From Shewanella psychrophila (GTDB lineage Bacteria > Pseudomonadota > Gammaproteobacteria > Enterobacterales > Shewanellaceae): a DNA stretch of 64,000 nucleotides. The DNA is taken from assembly GCF_002005305.1 (NCBI RefSeq), contig NZ_CP014782.1, positions 5,456,001-5,520,000 on the forward strand, in the 5' to 3' direction. Under the pieces are notes generated by a model. It had not been told where the DNA came from and made no database searches. It was given only the letters and a program-made list of their open reading frames with translations. How positions within the stretch are numbered: the stretch's first letter is position 1; each line of letters opens with the position of its first letter. Below are positions 17,518 through 26,122 of the stretch, one piece after another. The position numbers were made by a program, and so were the translations under genes.

Positions 17518-17682
17518 TATCTGAAGATTATGAATACCAGCACCCTAGCCGCCTCTTTCATAAAAACCACGGTTCAAGGGGCTCTTTATAAAAAACATGG
17601 CGGCAAGGGTATTTTGGGGAGCTATTTAATATAGAAGGTCCTAGGATCTAGCTAGGAGTCACGAGATTCGAGCAACAGGAAA

Positions 17683-17710
17683 ACCATCGCTGAAAAGTGA
17701 TGGTTTTTTG
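17683..17710 (+). terminator. Terminator closing repeat unit 3
   Basis: ACCATC/GATGGT stem-loop followed by TTTTTT. The stem sequence differs from the two upstream terminators although the preceding 60 bp are homologous. Confidence 0.8.
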
Positions 17711-17724
17711 TGTCTGAATTTCCC

Positions 17725-17753
17725 GTCATTCCGGCATGCTTATGGCCGGAATC
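17725..17753. repeat. REP-like palindrome, family 1, copy B
   Basis: GTCATTCCGGCATGC and GGCCGGAATC arms, in the opposite orientation to copies A and C. Confidence 0.7.
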
Positions 17754-17802
17754 TAACTTTGGTTGAAAGGCTAGAAACAAGGTTAGTTCTGATTGGAGGA
17801 CT

Positions 17803-17861
17803 GGCTTTAGCCGGGATAGATGGAACCTTTAAAAAATCGCAGCTAAAGCAGCTCCTACATA
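17803..17861. repeat. REP-like repeat, family 2, copy A
   Basis: A GGCTTTAGCCGGGA block is followed 20 bp later by CGCAGCTAAAGCAGCTCCTA. The same pair recurs at 37277-37550 downstream of fadD. The second block contains the palindromic GCTAAAGC core seen in REP sequences of pseudomonads. Confidence 0.6.
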
Positions 17862-17943
17862 CAAGCCAGAAAAACCTTACCCTTGAATAGATAGGAGTCT
17901 CGGCGGTACACTGAATCCGTCTGAGTAATAGCCGGAGCCAATA

Positions 17944-18567
17944 TTGAAACAAGACTTCACACCTAGCCTAACTGCGCAGGTGAGCCATAAATCTACTCGC
18001 ACTGAGATCCGGGCGCAGGTTAGAAGTGCCCGCCGGAGTATTAGTAGTAATGAGCAACAAGGCTTCGCAGCCAGTTCTGCGCAGCTGATGCTAGCTGAAA
18101 TAATCAAGCTAGAGGCGAAACATGTGGCTCTTTATCTGACGAATGACGGTGAGCTGGATACTTGTGTCTTGATTAACGCTCTGTGGGATCTAGGGGTTCA
18201 CGTTTATTTGCCACGTCTTCACCCTTTTAGCAAAGGCAACTTACTCTTTCTCGCTTACACTCCCACGACGCTGCTGATGCAAAACTCACTGAAGATATGG
18301 GAGCCTAAGCTGGATATTACGCAGATGATGTTGCCCCATCGGTTAGATGTGGTGGTGGCCCCGTTAGTGGCTTTTGATAAGCAAGGTAATCGTATGGGCA
18401 TGGGCGGTGGTTTCTATGACAGAACCTTAGCCAACTGGACGGAACAAAGGAAACCCTTTCCTATCGGTTTTGCTCATGACTGCCAGCAGGTCGAAAATTT
18501 ACCCTGTGAGCATTGGGATGTGCCTTTACCTATGTTGGTGACGCCAACACGGGTACTTGTATTTTGA
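17944..18567 (+). CDS. ygfA: 5-formyltetrahydrofolate cyclo-ligase
   Basis: This enzyme uses ATP to convert 5-formyl-THF to 5,10-methenyl-THF. 5-formyl-THF inhibits serine and glycine enzymes, so it links to the gcv block functionally. The 207-residue protein shows RTEIRAQVRSARRSIS at the N-terminus, the nucleotide loop GNRMGMGGGFYDRTLANW and the C-terminal PFPIGFAHDCQQV. The start is TTG at 17944, supported by GGAG seven bases upstream; no early ATG exists. Position after 6S RNA is conserved. It may be transcribed partly by read-through from ssrS, although three terminators now intervene. Confidence 0.93.
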   Translation: MKQDFTPSLTAQVSHKSTRTEIRAQVRSARRSISSNEQQGFAASSAQLMLAEIIKLEAKHVALYLTNDGELDTCVLINALWDLGVHVYLPRLHPFSKGNLLFLAYTPTTLLMQNSLKIWEPKLDITQMMLPHRLDVVVAPLVAFDKQGNRMGMGGGFYDRTLANWTEQRKPFPIGFAHDCQQVENLPCEHWDVPLPMLVTPTRVLVF

Positions 18568-18591
18568 TTCTAAATTCTAAATAACTAGGTT

Positions 18592-19413
18592 CTACTTCCT
18601 AGGATCTTCTTTTAACTCTTTCTGCAACTCTTGCAGCCAGTACCCGTTATTCTCGAAGCCATGTTGCTTCAGGATACGCAGGACTGTACCGTCGAGTTTC
18701 ATCTCATTTAATCCCTGATTGAAACGTGCAATGAGCGCCTTATGATCGCTCCGTGATTTAGAGATACCGAAGTGAAATAGCTCGACACTCAATGGTTTGC
18801 CTATCATCTCAAATGCATGATCATACTCTTCAGGCCCCTCAGTCATCAGGTATTCGGCGACATCCTGGCTTATCAACACCAGATCTGTTCTTCCAAGTAG
18901 TAACTTTTTCAGGTTTTCTGTATCAGAACTGCCCTCCTCTGTTTTTAAGCCAGCTTTCATAAAGGCCGGAGGATTGGCATAACCACGGCCAACACCTATG
19001 GTGAAGTCAGACAAATCGCTCAGTTGGGTATAACTTATATCGTTCTGTATTCGTTTGTACAGCACCACATTTACCGATAACAGAGGCGCAGAATATTCAA
19101 CCCAAGTGGTCCTGGACTCCCTATACCAGATACCTATAATGCCATCGGCATAACCTCCCTTAGTCAGCAGGACAGCGCGTGAAAATGGGAAGAAATCATG
19201 AGTCAGTGTCAAATCAGCCCGCTTGAGTGCTTCGTGGGCCAGATGGGAAACAACACCGAATTGAGGAGAGAGCTTTGAATAAAAAGGCGGGTATTCGTTA
19301 GAGACTATTTTTAATTTATCGGGCTTAGCGTCAAGGGGAAATGACATAACCCAGGCTAAGGTAACAAGCAGACCCAAGAGAAGAGTGCTGGCAGTGCAAA
19401 ACGTTTTAGCCAT
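18592..19413 (-). CDS. Periplasmic solute-binding protein (SBP_bac_3 type)
   Basis: A secreted protein of the amino-acid-binding (family 3) type, 273 residues from the ATG at 19413, which has a GGAGGGGAGG ribosome binding site right before it. The upstream TTG at 19434 is unlikely. A signal peptide covers residues 1-28 (FCTASTLLLGLLVTLAWVMS). KLKIVSNEYPPFYSK is the typical first strand, and GRGYANPPAFMKAG and DLVLISQDVAEYLM come from the second lobe. No permease or ATPase genes are adjacent, as is common for Shewanella proteins of this type. The ligand is unknown. Confidence 0.82.
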   Translation of the reverse strand: MAKTFCTASTLLLGLLVTLAWVMSFPLDAKPDKLKIVSNEYPPFYSKLSPQFGVVSHLAHEALKRADLTLTHDFFPFSRAVLLTKGGYADGIIGIWYRESRTTWVEYSAPLLSVNVVLYKRIQNDISYTQLSDLSDFTIGVGRGYANPPAFMKAGLKTEEGSSDTENLKKLLLGRTDLVLISQDVAEYLMTEGPEEYDHAFEMIGKPLSVELFHFGISKSRSDHKALIARFNQGLNEMKLDGTVLRILKQHGFENNGYWLQELQKELKEDPRK

Positions 19414-19720
19414 CCCTCCCCTCCAGTAAGACAATCTCAGGTCAAAGTATAGCTAACTATTTTTCAAAATTGATGTGTGCCTTTTTCTTAAATCTTGTGC
19501 TCATTTTCCTAACCCCATGTACTCAATGTGGCGACTTGCTGTTACCAAATCAAACAAGCCCCCATTAATTGATAGCAGGCCATTTACCCCTTGTTTACTT
19601 AGGCCTTAAGCATACTGAGTTGGCTCACATAATAAGGGTAAAGCTTGATACTGTGAGCTAAATTGAAAGATTATTATGCTAACCTTATTGGCTGCACTTC
19701 TTTAAAGACTCATAAGGATT
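19414..19720. other. Divergent promoter region
   Basis: A gap of about 300 bp between the solute-binding protein and the NlpE-like gene. It is AT-rich, with a TTGATA-like -35 candidate near 19650 and AAGGAT as ribosome binding site at 19714-19719. No operator stands out. Confidence 0.35.
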
Positions 19721-20236
19721 ATGATGAAACTACAACTCATTGCCGTCTCATTACTTGCCCTTGGCATTAGCGCTTGCTCAAAGCAAGAAACCCCAACACA
19801 AGAGAGCGCCCCAGCCTCTCAGGTTACTGAGCACGTCGATGCAGCACGAGACAGCGCTCAACAAACTAAAGAAACTTTACCACTCGGCGATACCAGCCGC
19901 ACTTCACTAGACTGGAATGGAACCTATTCAGGTGTCACTCCCTGTGCCAGCTGCGAAGGCATAGACACGACTCTCACCCTAAAGCCTGATAATACCTATG
20001 TGTTAGAGACTCGCTATCTGGGTGATGAAACCGAAGCTAAAAAAATATTTACTGAAGCTGGTTCATTTGAGTGGAACCGTGAAGGCAACAGGATCAGCCT
20101 GATGGGCAATGCCAGCAGAAAAGAAAATCCACAGCAGTTCCTTGTGGGTGAGAATCAGCTGTTGATGCTGGACATGAAAGGCAATCAAATCACGAGCTCA
20201 TTAGCCGAACTCTATCGTTTATCTAAGCAAGGCTAA
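19721..20236 (+). CDS. NlpE-like outer membrane lipoprotein
   Basis: A 171-residue lipoprotein with signal peptide and lipobox LGISAC (lipidated Cys19). A low-complexity linker rich in Q, T and A (residues 20-60) is followed by an NlpE N-terminal-type beta domain with WNGTYSGVTPCASCEGIDTTLTL (CxxC motif) and YVLETRYLGD. NlpE senses surface contact and copper or lipoprotein sorting defects and activates the Cpx response. This protein lacks the long C-terminal NlpE domain, like many short homologues. It is convergent with the collagenase gene. Confidence 0.82.
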   Translation: MMKLQLIAVSLLALGISACSKQETPTQESAPASQVTEHVDAARDSAQQTKETLPLGDTSRTSLDWNGTYSGVTPCASCEGIDTTLTLKPDNTYVLETRYLGDETEAKKIFTEAGSFEWNREGNRISLMGNASRKENPQQFLVGENQLLMLDMKGNQITSSLAELYRLSKQG

Positions 20237-20260
20237 GAATTAGCCCCTAATGATAGGCAT

Positions 20261-20282
20261 AAAAAATGGAGCCACTTGGCTC
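20261..20282 (-). terminator. Terminator for the collagenase gene
   Basis: Read on the minus strand, a GAGCCA/TGGCTC hairpin is followed by TTTTTT. The same hairpin with opposite polarity occurs at 20464-20487, so the convergent gap has one terminator for each direction. Confidence 0.75.
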
Positions 20283-20386
20283 TAATGCCGATCACTTAGT
20301 CACTATTTTGCATAGATAATCACTTTTTATTCACTTTCTGAATTAACGGAATTTGTGTAGCAATCATTGACTAACAGCAGAACGAG

Positions 20387-20437
20387 TAAGGGCTACAGCC
20401 AGATTTAGATTAAATCCCCTGTAGCCCTTATTTTATC
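20387..20437. terminator. Bidirectional hairpin in the convergent gap
   Basis: A 12-bp perfect stem (TAAGGGCTACAG with its complement) with a 20-base loop, followed by TTTTAT on the plus strand. Confidence 0.65.
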
Positions 20438-20463
20438 AATATTTTTTCTTAACTTACCGGCAT

Positions 20464-20487
20464 TAGCCACTTGGCTCCATTTTTTTA
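20464..20487 (+). terminator. Terminator for the NlpE-like gene
   Basis: AGCCA/TGGCT stem followed by an eight-base T-run on the plus strand, a mirror copy of the terminator at 20261-20282. Confidence 0.7.
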
Positions 20488-20550
20488 AACATCAGACTCA
20501 TTGCCTTATGTTAGTTTTACTAGATTAATCTCATCACTCAGCCTTTAATC

Positions 20551-23370
20551 TTAGTCTTTAATCTTAGCCTTCAATCTCACCTTGCTAAAATTGCCATCTC
20601 TGGCTTTAAGCATGACGTAGTAGAAGTCTTCGCCTTCAGGCTGCTTGATAACAACGCGCTCACGGCCCAGATCTTTTGTATCAGCAAAGTCATAGTCTTG
20701 AGTCGTTGGAATCGCACCGAAACGTACATACATATCCGCTTCGCCTTTACCGCGAGACATGATGAATTTAACCTTCTTCATATCACCGGGGACAAAAATC
20801 TTGAAGTAAAGCGCATCATCACTGGCAAGCTGTTTAACGCGAACGCCTGACTGCAACTCTGTGACTTCAATAGGCTCAACCGGGTCGACAGGATCGGTTT
20901 CTACATTAAACTCGGCTAACAAGTTCAAACCATCGAACACATCAGTGCTATCGAGTGTCACGTAATAGTAATCACCGCCTACAACCTCAGTGACGAGCAC
21001 AGACTCATCGTTACCTGCATTTTCTGATGCCTGATCGTAATCAGTGCTAGTCGCCCAAGCGCCAGCCTTAACATAGAGATCCGCATCACCATTTCCACCC
21101 GTAGAGCTGAACTGTATGTTCTCGGTTCCCTCAGGTACCCAGATGTAGTAATAAGCAGTACCGCCAGAAACGCCTATCTTAGCCACACCATCGACTAGAT
21201 TAGAGTTTGTAGGGTCGCAAGCTTCATCAGTACACTCTTCTGGTGGACAAGAGTTTGTCTCTTCACAAGGCTCTACAGGACAGGTATTGGTTTCTTCGCA
21301 TGGCACTGGAGGACAAGTATTTGTCTCCTCACATGGCGGCGGCAGACACTCATCACCTTCACAGTCAGCTAACGGCTCATCGTTACTGGTAACGGTCGAC
21401 AACCAGGTATTCCACTCAGCATCATAGTTGGTGCCTATTTGAGTATCGATATAATCGAGCCAGCCACTAGCATCACCACCACGGGCGAGTACCAATAACT
21501 GATCCACATCGGCTCTGTGGTTTTCAAATAGGAAACGCACCCCTAAGTAACCCCAACGATAAACACGCTCGCTACCGCTGTCGTAGGTGTTAGACAAGAT
21601 CTCACTAAGAGAGAAACTCTGACTACGGCCAATCTCGACGGCTTCGTCGTAGCGGTTTTGATGAGAGATATACTCGGCTAATCCTTCCGACCACCACACA
21701 GACTTGCCCGTGTCGATATCGAAATAGTTGAAGGCACCGTACTGATTAAAGCGGCCATCCAGATAGTGAACATACTCATGGCGTAGGTTCCACACTAGAA
21801 TCTCATCAGTCCAGGTCGCTTCATGGGCGATGAATCTTGCCTGATTATCCACATCCGATGGTGTGCCTTCTAAATACATACCACCGTTATTAGTACCTAT
21901 GCCGAAAATGATGCCTGCATATTGATCGTAGTCATCATAACTGTCGAAGATGTTCACTTCTAAATTAGTGTTGTAATCGTCGGCAACTGGCTGGTGAGCA
22001 GTTGCTAGCACTTGATGGAACAAGACCTCTTCGCCCCCCATCAGATCACATGATGCTTGAAGCTCTTCATTAGTTAACTGTTGTGCACGAATGTCTATGG
22101 TGTCACTACATGAGTAGTTTATTGAAAGTATTGTCGCTTCCAGCTCATCGGCCCAGCCACAAATTCCAAATTGTTCACACTCACCCGGGTTATACCAATC
22201 TAAATAACCTGCGGCGTCGGCCCACTCACTGGACATACGCTCGAAGTTATTCATGTATTCAACAACGCCATCGTTGAGGCGTGTCTTTAATGCATCCGAT
22301 AGTCCCCAGTACTCCTGATACTCGTAAAACCGGCCAAATTCATGGAAGGCATCGGTCGATTCATAGCTATAATCTGAGTTATAGATGTATTCTGAAGTTG
22401 CTATCTTAAGTAGGCCATTTATTAATGCCGTATGCTCTTCTGCAGCACCTGTATAAGTTGCATCCCAGCTACCGTAATAAAGCGTAGTTAGTGCCTTGGT
22501 GAGTGCGTATCTATGATCGGAATTAGCCAGATGTTCTGGGCTAAAAGCTTCGAGATAGTTAGTGATGGCCTCGACACCTTCGTAATAGCTATCAGAACTA
22601 TCCCAGGCAATGAAGAATTCAGCGAGTGTATTGCCCTGAGACGATGAAGTATCGGCAAAGTTAGGGTTCTTAGTGTACTCAACTAATAGATCGCGAACCC
22701 CATGACTGGCCGTATCATCGCCATAGGTTAGATCGTCATTGTAGTATTCAATATAAAAAGCGCCGCGAAGAAAGTAGAACAGGTTCAGCATCTCTGAGCC
22801 TGTAGTACTGTCGTAGCTAGCAGCCATTGTTTTCGCAAGATTAGCCACTTCGGCAACATTTGTTGCTTGGTATGCTGCCACGGCAGTGGCGTCATTTTCA
22901 CGATAGAGATCTGAGATACAGTCAAAATCGGTAGTGCGAATAAAGTCGAACAGGTCTTGGCCAGTTAAAGAGGCGAACTGAGTATATTCAACACATGCCG
23001 CCGCTGCTGCGCCTTGATGACCTTCTGGGCCGACCATACCGGTCGCACCTTGAATTGCACTCTTGTTTATATTGCCTTGTTTAATCTGACTCAGGCTCAT
23101 AGAAAGGAATGAACTTTCCGTTTTTCCAGGCAGACTTGCACTTGGCTTATTGGCTGTTTTCGCACTAGCACTAAGAGCGTTGGCTGCTAAAGTACTAGCG
23201 CTTAAGGTATTAGCACTTAAGGAATTAGCACTTAAAGTATCAGCACCTAAAGTATTAGCTGCGACAGTCGAAGTGAGAGCTTCAACTGGTAACTCTTGCT
23301 GCTCAGTGCTGGCATAGGCTGGCGCGATTGCTAAAGAGCAAGCCAGCATAATGAGGTTCTTCTTGAACAT
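20551..23370 (-). CDS. Secreted M9 collagenase with two C-terminal PPC domains
   Basis: A secreted zinc metallopeptidase of the Vibrio collagenase (M9) type. ATG 23370 has GGAGAG just upstream and opens a signal peptide (FKKNLIMLACSLAIAPAYA); a further in-frame ATG is at 23382. Numbering from 23382: a repeated LSAN/LSAS segment at about 40-70, the M9 N-terminal region, HEYVH zinc motif at 535-539 with the third ligand in WSEGLAEYISH, a Cys-rich linker of repeated PCEETNTCP units at about 678-718, then two PPC domains (about 735-805 and 840-930). PPC domains usually bind collagen or are removed in maturation. It probably degrades animal matrix proteins for nutrition. Confidence 0.9.
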   Translation of the reverse strand: MFKKNLIMLACSLAIAPAYASTEQQELPVEALTSTVAANTLGADTLSANSLSANTLSASTLAANALSASAKTANKPSASLPGKTESSFLSMSLSQIKQGNINKSAIQGATGMVGPEGHQGAAAAACVEYTQFASLTGQDLFDFIRTTDFDCISDLYRENDATAVAAYQATNVAEVANLAKTMAASYDSTTGSEMLNLFYFLRGAFYIEYYNDDLTYGDDTASHGVRDLLVEYTKNPNFADTSSSQGNTLAEFFIAWDSSDSYYEGVEAITNYLEAFSPEHLANSDHRYALTKALTTLYYGSWDATYTGAAEEHTALINGLLKIATSEYIYNSDYSYESTDAFHEFGRFYEYQEYWGLSDALKTRLNDGVVEYMNNFERMSSEWADAAGYLDWYNPGECEQFGICGWADELEATILSINYSCSDTIDIRAQQLTNEELQASCDLMGGEEVLFHQVLATAHQPVADDYNTNLEVNIFDSYDDYDQYAGIIFGIGTNNGGMYLEGTPSDVDNQARFIAHEATWTDEILVWNLRHEYVHYLDGRFNQYGAFNYFDIDTGKSVWWSEGLAEYISHQNRYDEAVEIGRSQSFSLSEILSNTYDSGSERVYRWGYLGVRFLFENHRADVDQLLVLARGGDASGWLDYIDTQIGTNYDAEWNTWLSTVTSNDEPLADCEGDECLPPPCEETNTCPPVPCEETNTCPVEPCEETNSCPPEECTDEACDPTNSNLVDGVAKIGVSGGTAYYYIWVPEGTENIQFSSTGGNGDADLYVKAGAWATSTDYDQASENAGNDESVLVTEVVGGDYYYVTLDSTDVFDGLNLLAEFNVETDPVDPVEPIEVTELQSGVRVKQLASDDALYFKIFVPGDMKKVKFIMSRGKGEADMYVRFGAIPTTQDYDFADTKDLGRERVVIKQPEGEDFYYVMLKARDGNFSKVRLKAKIKD

Positions 23371-23382
23371 GTGTCTCTCCAA

Positions 23383-23813
23383 TTTGTGTTAGCCGACAGC
23401 AAACTGGCTAAGCAGATAACATAAAATACCCATGTATTAACAAGTTAATTAGTTTATTTATTGTGATTTAAGCACTTTCATTCTGCTTGCCTAGTACCGG
23501 CTTGTACTAAAGGCAGCGCCGCTAAATGAGCCCTTGTTATAAACTTGTTACAACACAGTTATATTTTATACAATATTCAAGATCAAGTTAATTTTGCTCA
23601 TTGTTAATTTTTTTCAACTGAAATTTTGGAATTTAAGCCTGTTTTGCAGACAAAGAGACTAGTAGGAAAGTATAAAATTAAGCGGTAAGTTTCGAAAAAA
23701 AGCGATAAAGATCAAGCTGGATTCCGGCCAAAGGCATGCCGGAATGACATATGTTTAGTCGTACTTCTACTTTATGATTTTCTTAGATCTATCTTGAGCC
23801 TTCTTGGCTCTAT
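23383..23813. other. Collagenase upstream region and ung downstream region
   Basis: A gap of about 430 bp. The collagenase promoter should lie in the AT-rich part near 23400-23640. A REP-like palindrome sits at 23721-23747. No clear activator site is seen. Confidence 0.35.
23721..23747. repeat. REP-like palindrome, family 1, copy C
   Basis: ATTCCGGCC and GGCATGCCGGAATGAC arms with a short spacer, matching copies at 7665 and 17725. Confidence 0.7.
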
Positions 23814-24482
23814 CTATACCTGCCAGTCTATTGGTTTTGTTCCAAGGGACGTTAGCAGTGCGTTGGTCTTAGAGAAGTGTTCGCAGCCAAAGAAGCCTCG
23901 GTATGCAGAGAGTGGTGATGGATGTGGGCCAGATAGAATATGGTGATGCAGTGATGTGATCACCTTGCCCTTCTTAATCGCATGGGCTCCCCAGAGAATG
24001 AATACTATGGGTGCTTCTTGCTCGTTTAATTGCTTAAGCGCGTTGGTGGTAAAGGTTTCCCAACCTGATTTTGCATGGGAATGCGCCTTACCCTGTTCGA
24101 CGGTCAAAACCGTATTGAGCATCAATACCCCTTGGTCGGCCCAGCTGGAGAGATGGCCATGATCCGGTGTTTTAAAACCAGGAATATCAGTCACCAACTC
24201 CTTATACATGTTCACCAGAGAAGGCGGTATTTTCACACCATGCTTGACGGAAAAACACAGGCCGTGGGCTTGGCTGGGGCCGTGGTAAGGATCTTGGCCG
24301 ATAATCACCACCCTCACCTTATCTAACGGCGTCCTCTCGAACGCGGTAAACACCTCTTCCCGAGGGGGGAATATCGCCTTGTCACTATTACGTTCATCCT
24401 GAACAAATTCTTGAAGTTTCTGGTAATACCCTAAGCGACTCTCGGCTTCAATGAAGGTGTTCCAATTTAAGTGTACTGTCAT
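23814..24482 (-). CDS. ung: Uracil-DNA glycosylase
   Basis: Removes uracil from DNA as the first step of base excision repair. The catalytic water-activating Asp lies in VVIIGQDPYHGPSQAHGLCFSV (D64 from the proposed start), and the DNA-intercalation loop HPSPLSAYRGFFG is intact. ATG 24482 (MTVHLNWNTF) has AGGA eight bases upstream and gives 222 residues, close to E. coli Ung. A longer frame to 24518 is unlikely to be used. Confidence 0.96.
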   Translation of the reverse strand: MTVHLNWNTFIEAESRLGYYQKLQEFVQDERNSDKAIFPPREEVFTAFERTPLDKVRVVIIGQDPYHGPSQAHGLCFSVKHGVKIPPSLVNMYKELVTDIPGFKTPDHGHLSSWADQGVLMLNTVLTVEQGKAHSHAKSGWETFTTNALKQLNEQEAPIVFILWGAHAIKKGKVITSLHHHILSGPHPSPLSAYRGFFGCEHFSKTNALLTSLGTKPIDWQV

Positions 24483-24618
24483 AGTGTCCTCATTACAGGT
24501 AATGCATATACCACTCAAAAACAGCCCTGAGCCTGCTGGTCAGTCTTAAGTCGCAATTTAAGCTAGATAAAAGTGTTACAATAAGAATATCGCACAAGAT
24601 ACGGTTTATATTTAAAAG

Positions 24619-25197
24619 ATGTATCTCTTCTCCCACAAGATCCACACTCAGGCTATTTCTCTCAATAATAGAGCCGCAGGTTTCACCTTAATCGAGCTTG
24701 TGGTGGTGATCATTATACTTGGAATACTCGCTGTGGTCGCCCTGCCTAAATTTATCAACCTCTCTGTCGATGCCCATGTGTCTACGGTAAAGGGGACGGG
24801 GGGCGCATTCAAATCAGGGATTAATCTAGCAAGAAGTGTATGGGCCGTACGGGTTGGTTCTGGCCCCGCCGATGACCTACCCACCTTCGGCGAAGCTGAG
24901 TCGGGAGAGATGGATTTTAACGATAATGGCTGGCCCGCGCAGCATTGGAGCATACCAGATTCGGAGGGGGACTCTCCTCAACTGGATAACACAGATGACT
25001 GCATCTCGGTATGGGAGACTATTTTTGCGGGTGATGAACCCAGTATTTCTAACGATATCAGTAATGACACTGATTATGTAGCAACCTATAATTTTGATAA
25101 CTCGTGTACCTATACATATTCAGCCAATACTAATCTCAGTATCACCTATAACTCACTGGATGGTAGCGTAGTTATAGATTCGGACCCACAAAGCTAG
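24619..25197 (+). CDS. Type IV prepilin-like protein (MSHA type), first of a tandem pair
   Basis: A class III signal sequence ends in AAG before FTLIELVVVIIILGILAVVALPKF, giving prepilin peptidase cleavage G/F with E at +5 and a helical N-terminus. The leader is long, 20 residues. The body (192 residues total) carries GTGGAF and two Cys that may form the pilin D-loop (DDCISVW and NSCTYTY). It resembles MshA/MshB-like pilins. It has a close paralogue 78 bp downstream. No pilus assembly genes are near, so assembly must use a machine encoded elsewhere. Confidence 0.85.
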   Translation: MYLFSHKIHTQAISLNNRAAGFTLIELVVVIIILGILAVVALPKFINLSVDAHVSTVKGTGGAFKSGINLARSVWAVRVGSGPADDLPTFGEAESGEMDFNDNGWPAQHWSIPDSEGDSPQLDNTDDCISVWETIFAGDEPSISNDISNDTDYVATYNFDNSCTYTYSANTNLSITYNSLDGSVVIDSDPQS

Positions 25198-25274
25198 CAG
25201 GCAAAGAAAGCTTCTGGCTCAAAAAGATATTTTTGGTAAGATACAGTCAGAAATAAACAGGACCAGTAAGCACA

Positions 25275-25799
25275 ATGAAAAGAGTCGTAGGCTTTACCCT
25301 TATCGAACTTGTTGTGGTGATTATCATCTTGGGGATCTTGGCCGTTATCGCGCTGCCAAAATTTATCAATATCAAGCAAGATGCTCAAGTCTCCACGGTT
25401 CAAGGCACTGGCGGCGCATTCGCTGCGGGAATTAAGCTTGCCAATTTAAAGTGGGCTTCTAAGGGACACTCGGGTCCCGTTGATAACCTTCAGGTTTATG
25501 AAGATGGCACTGCTGGCCAGTTGGATATCAATCTGTGGGGCTGGCCTGCCCAGAACTACCCACCATTCGAAGCTAGCCCGAGATTGAACAACACCAACGA
25601 TTGTATGTCTGTGTGGCTAACGGTACTGCAAGATGCTCCAACCGTGTCAACGTCGAGCGATGCTGCCGATTCGGATTACCGCGTCACCTATATCGCCCCG
25701 GATCAATGCCAATTTTTCTTCAATGAGCTGCCGACTCTGTCTATCTATTACGATTCACGTGATGGTACAGTCACCACAGATTCAGATCCAATTGCATAG
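25275..25799 (+). CDS. Type IV prepilin-like protein (MSHA type), second of a tandem pair
   Basis: A 174-residue paralogue of the preceding protein with a six-residue leader (MKRVVG) and the same FTLIELVVVIIILGILAVIALPKF helix, GTGGAFAAGI, NNTNDCMSVW and DQCQFFF (D-loop cysteines). Both end in a near-identical SxDGTVxxDSDP motif. The two probably arose by gene duplication and could be a major and a minor pilin, or alternative surface variants. Confidence 0.87.
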   Translation: MKRVVGFTLIELVVVIIILGILAVIALPKFINIKQDAQVSTVQGTGGAFAAGIKLANLKWASKGHSGPVDNLQVYEDGTAGQLDINLWGWPAQNYPPFEASPRLNNTNDCMSVWLTVLQDAPTVSTSSDAADSDYRVTYIAPDQCQFFFNELPTLSIYYDSRDGTVTTDSDPIA

Positions 25800-26122
25800 A
25801 AGTTTTAAGTTGTAAGGCCCAAGACAGGGCTAAGAAAGTATTAAGTCATGAGTAATACCAGCTATACGTAATATAAATGTGGCCTCCAGAGATAAACTCA
25901 AGGGCTAGCTTTTACAGATGCTGTTTAGCTCTTACTTATCACTTACAGCTGAGAACTTACCATTCGCACCTCGAAACTCCTCCCTTCAACCCTGACCCAG
26001 ATCTCATATAAATGATAAGAGTGCTTCATTAATGGCTAATTTACGTTAGAATTCGGTCACTAAAATTACGATTAAATTCTTATTGAATCCTTATTAACTT
26101 CTTATTCGAGAGTGAGAGCACC
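25800..26122. other. Intergenic word-repeat region
   Basis: About 320 bp. From 25800 to 25985 the sequence is a run of words such as TTTAAGTTGTAAG, CTTACTTATCACTTACAG and AGAACTTACC, also found in other gaps here. The promoter of the next gene probably lies in the AT-rich 26020-26100 part. Confidence 0.35.

Larger units (their letters stand above)
17222..17690 (+). repeat. Tandem 193-bp repeats of the 6S RNA 3' arm and terminator
   Basis: The block beginning GGTATTTTGGGGAGC occurs at 17222, 17415 and 17608, an exact 193-bp period. Units 1 and 2 are nearly identical through their terminators. Unit 3 is partial, drifts after about 17625 and ends in a different terminator. Each junction carries GGTTCAAGGG plus a TATTTTGGGGAGC end, so units 2 and 3 begin with a copy of the 3' strand of the 6S RNA closing stem. 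See the findings. Confidence 0.9.

Noticed and set aside
20261..20487. A 227-bp MITE bounded by TGGAGCCA-type inverted repeats
   Set aside because: Each arm is itself a short hairpin with a T-run facing away from a convergent gene, so two opposed terminators explain the symmetry.
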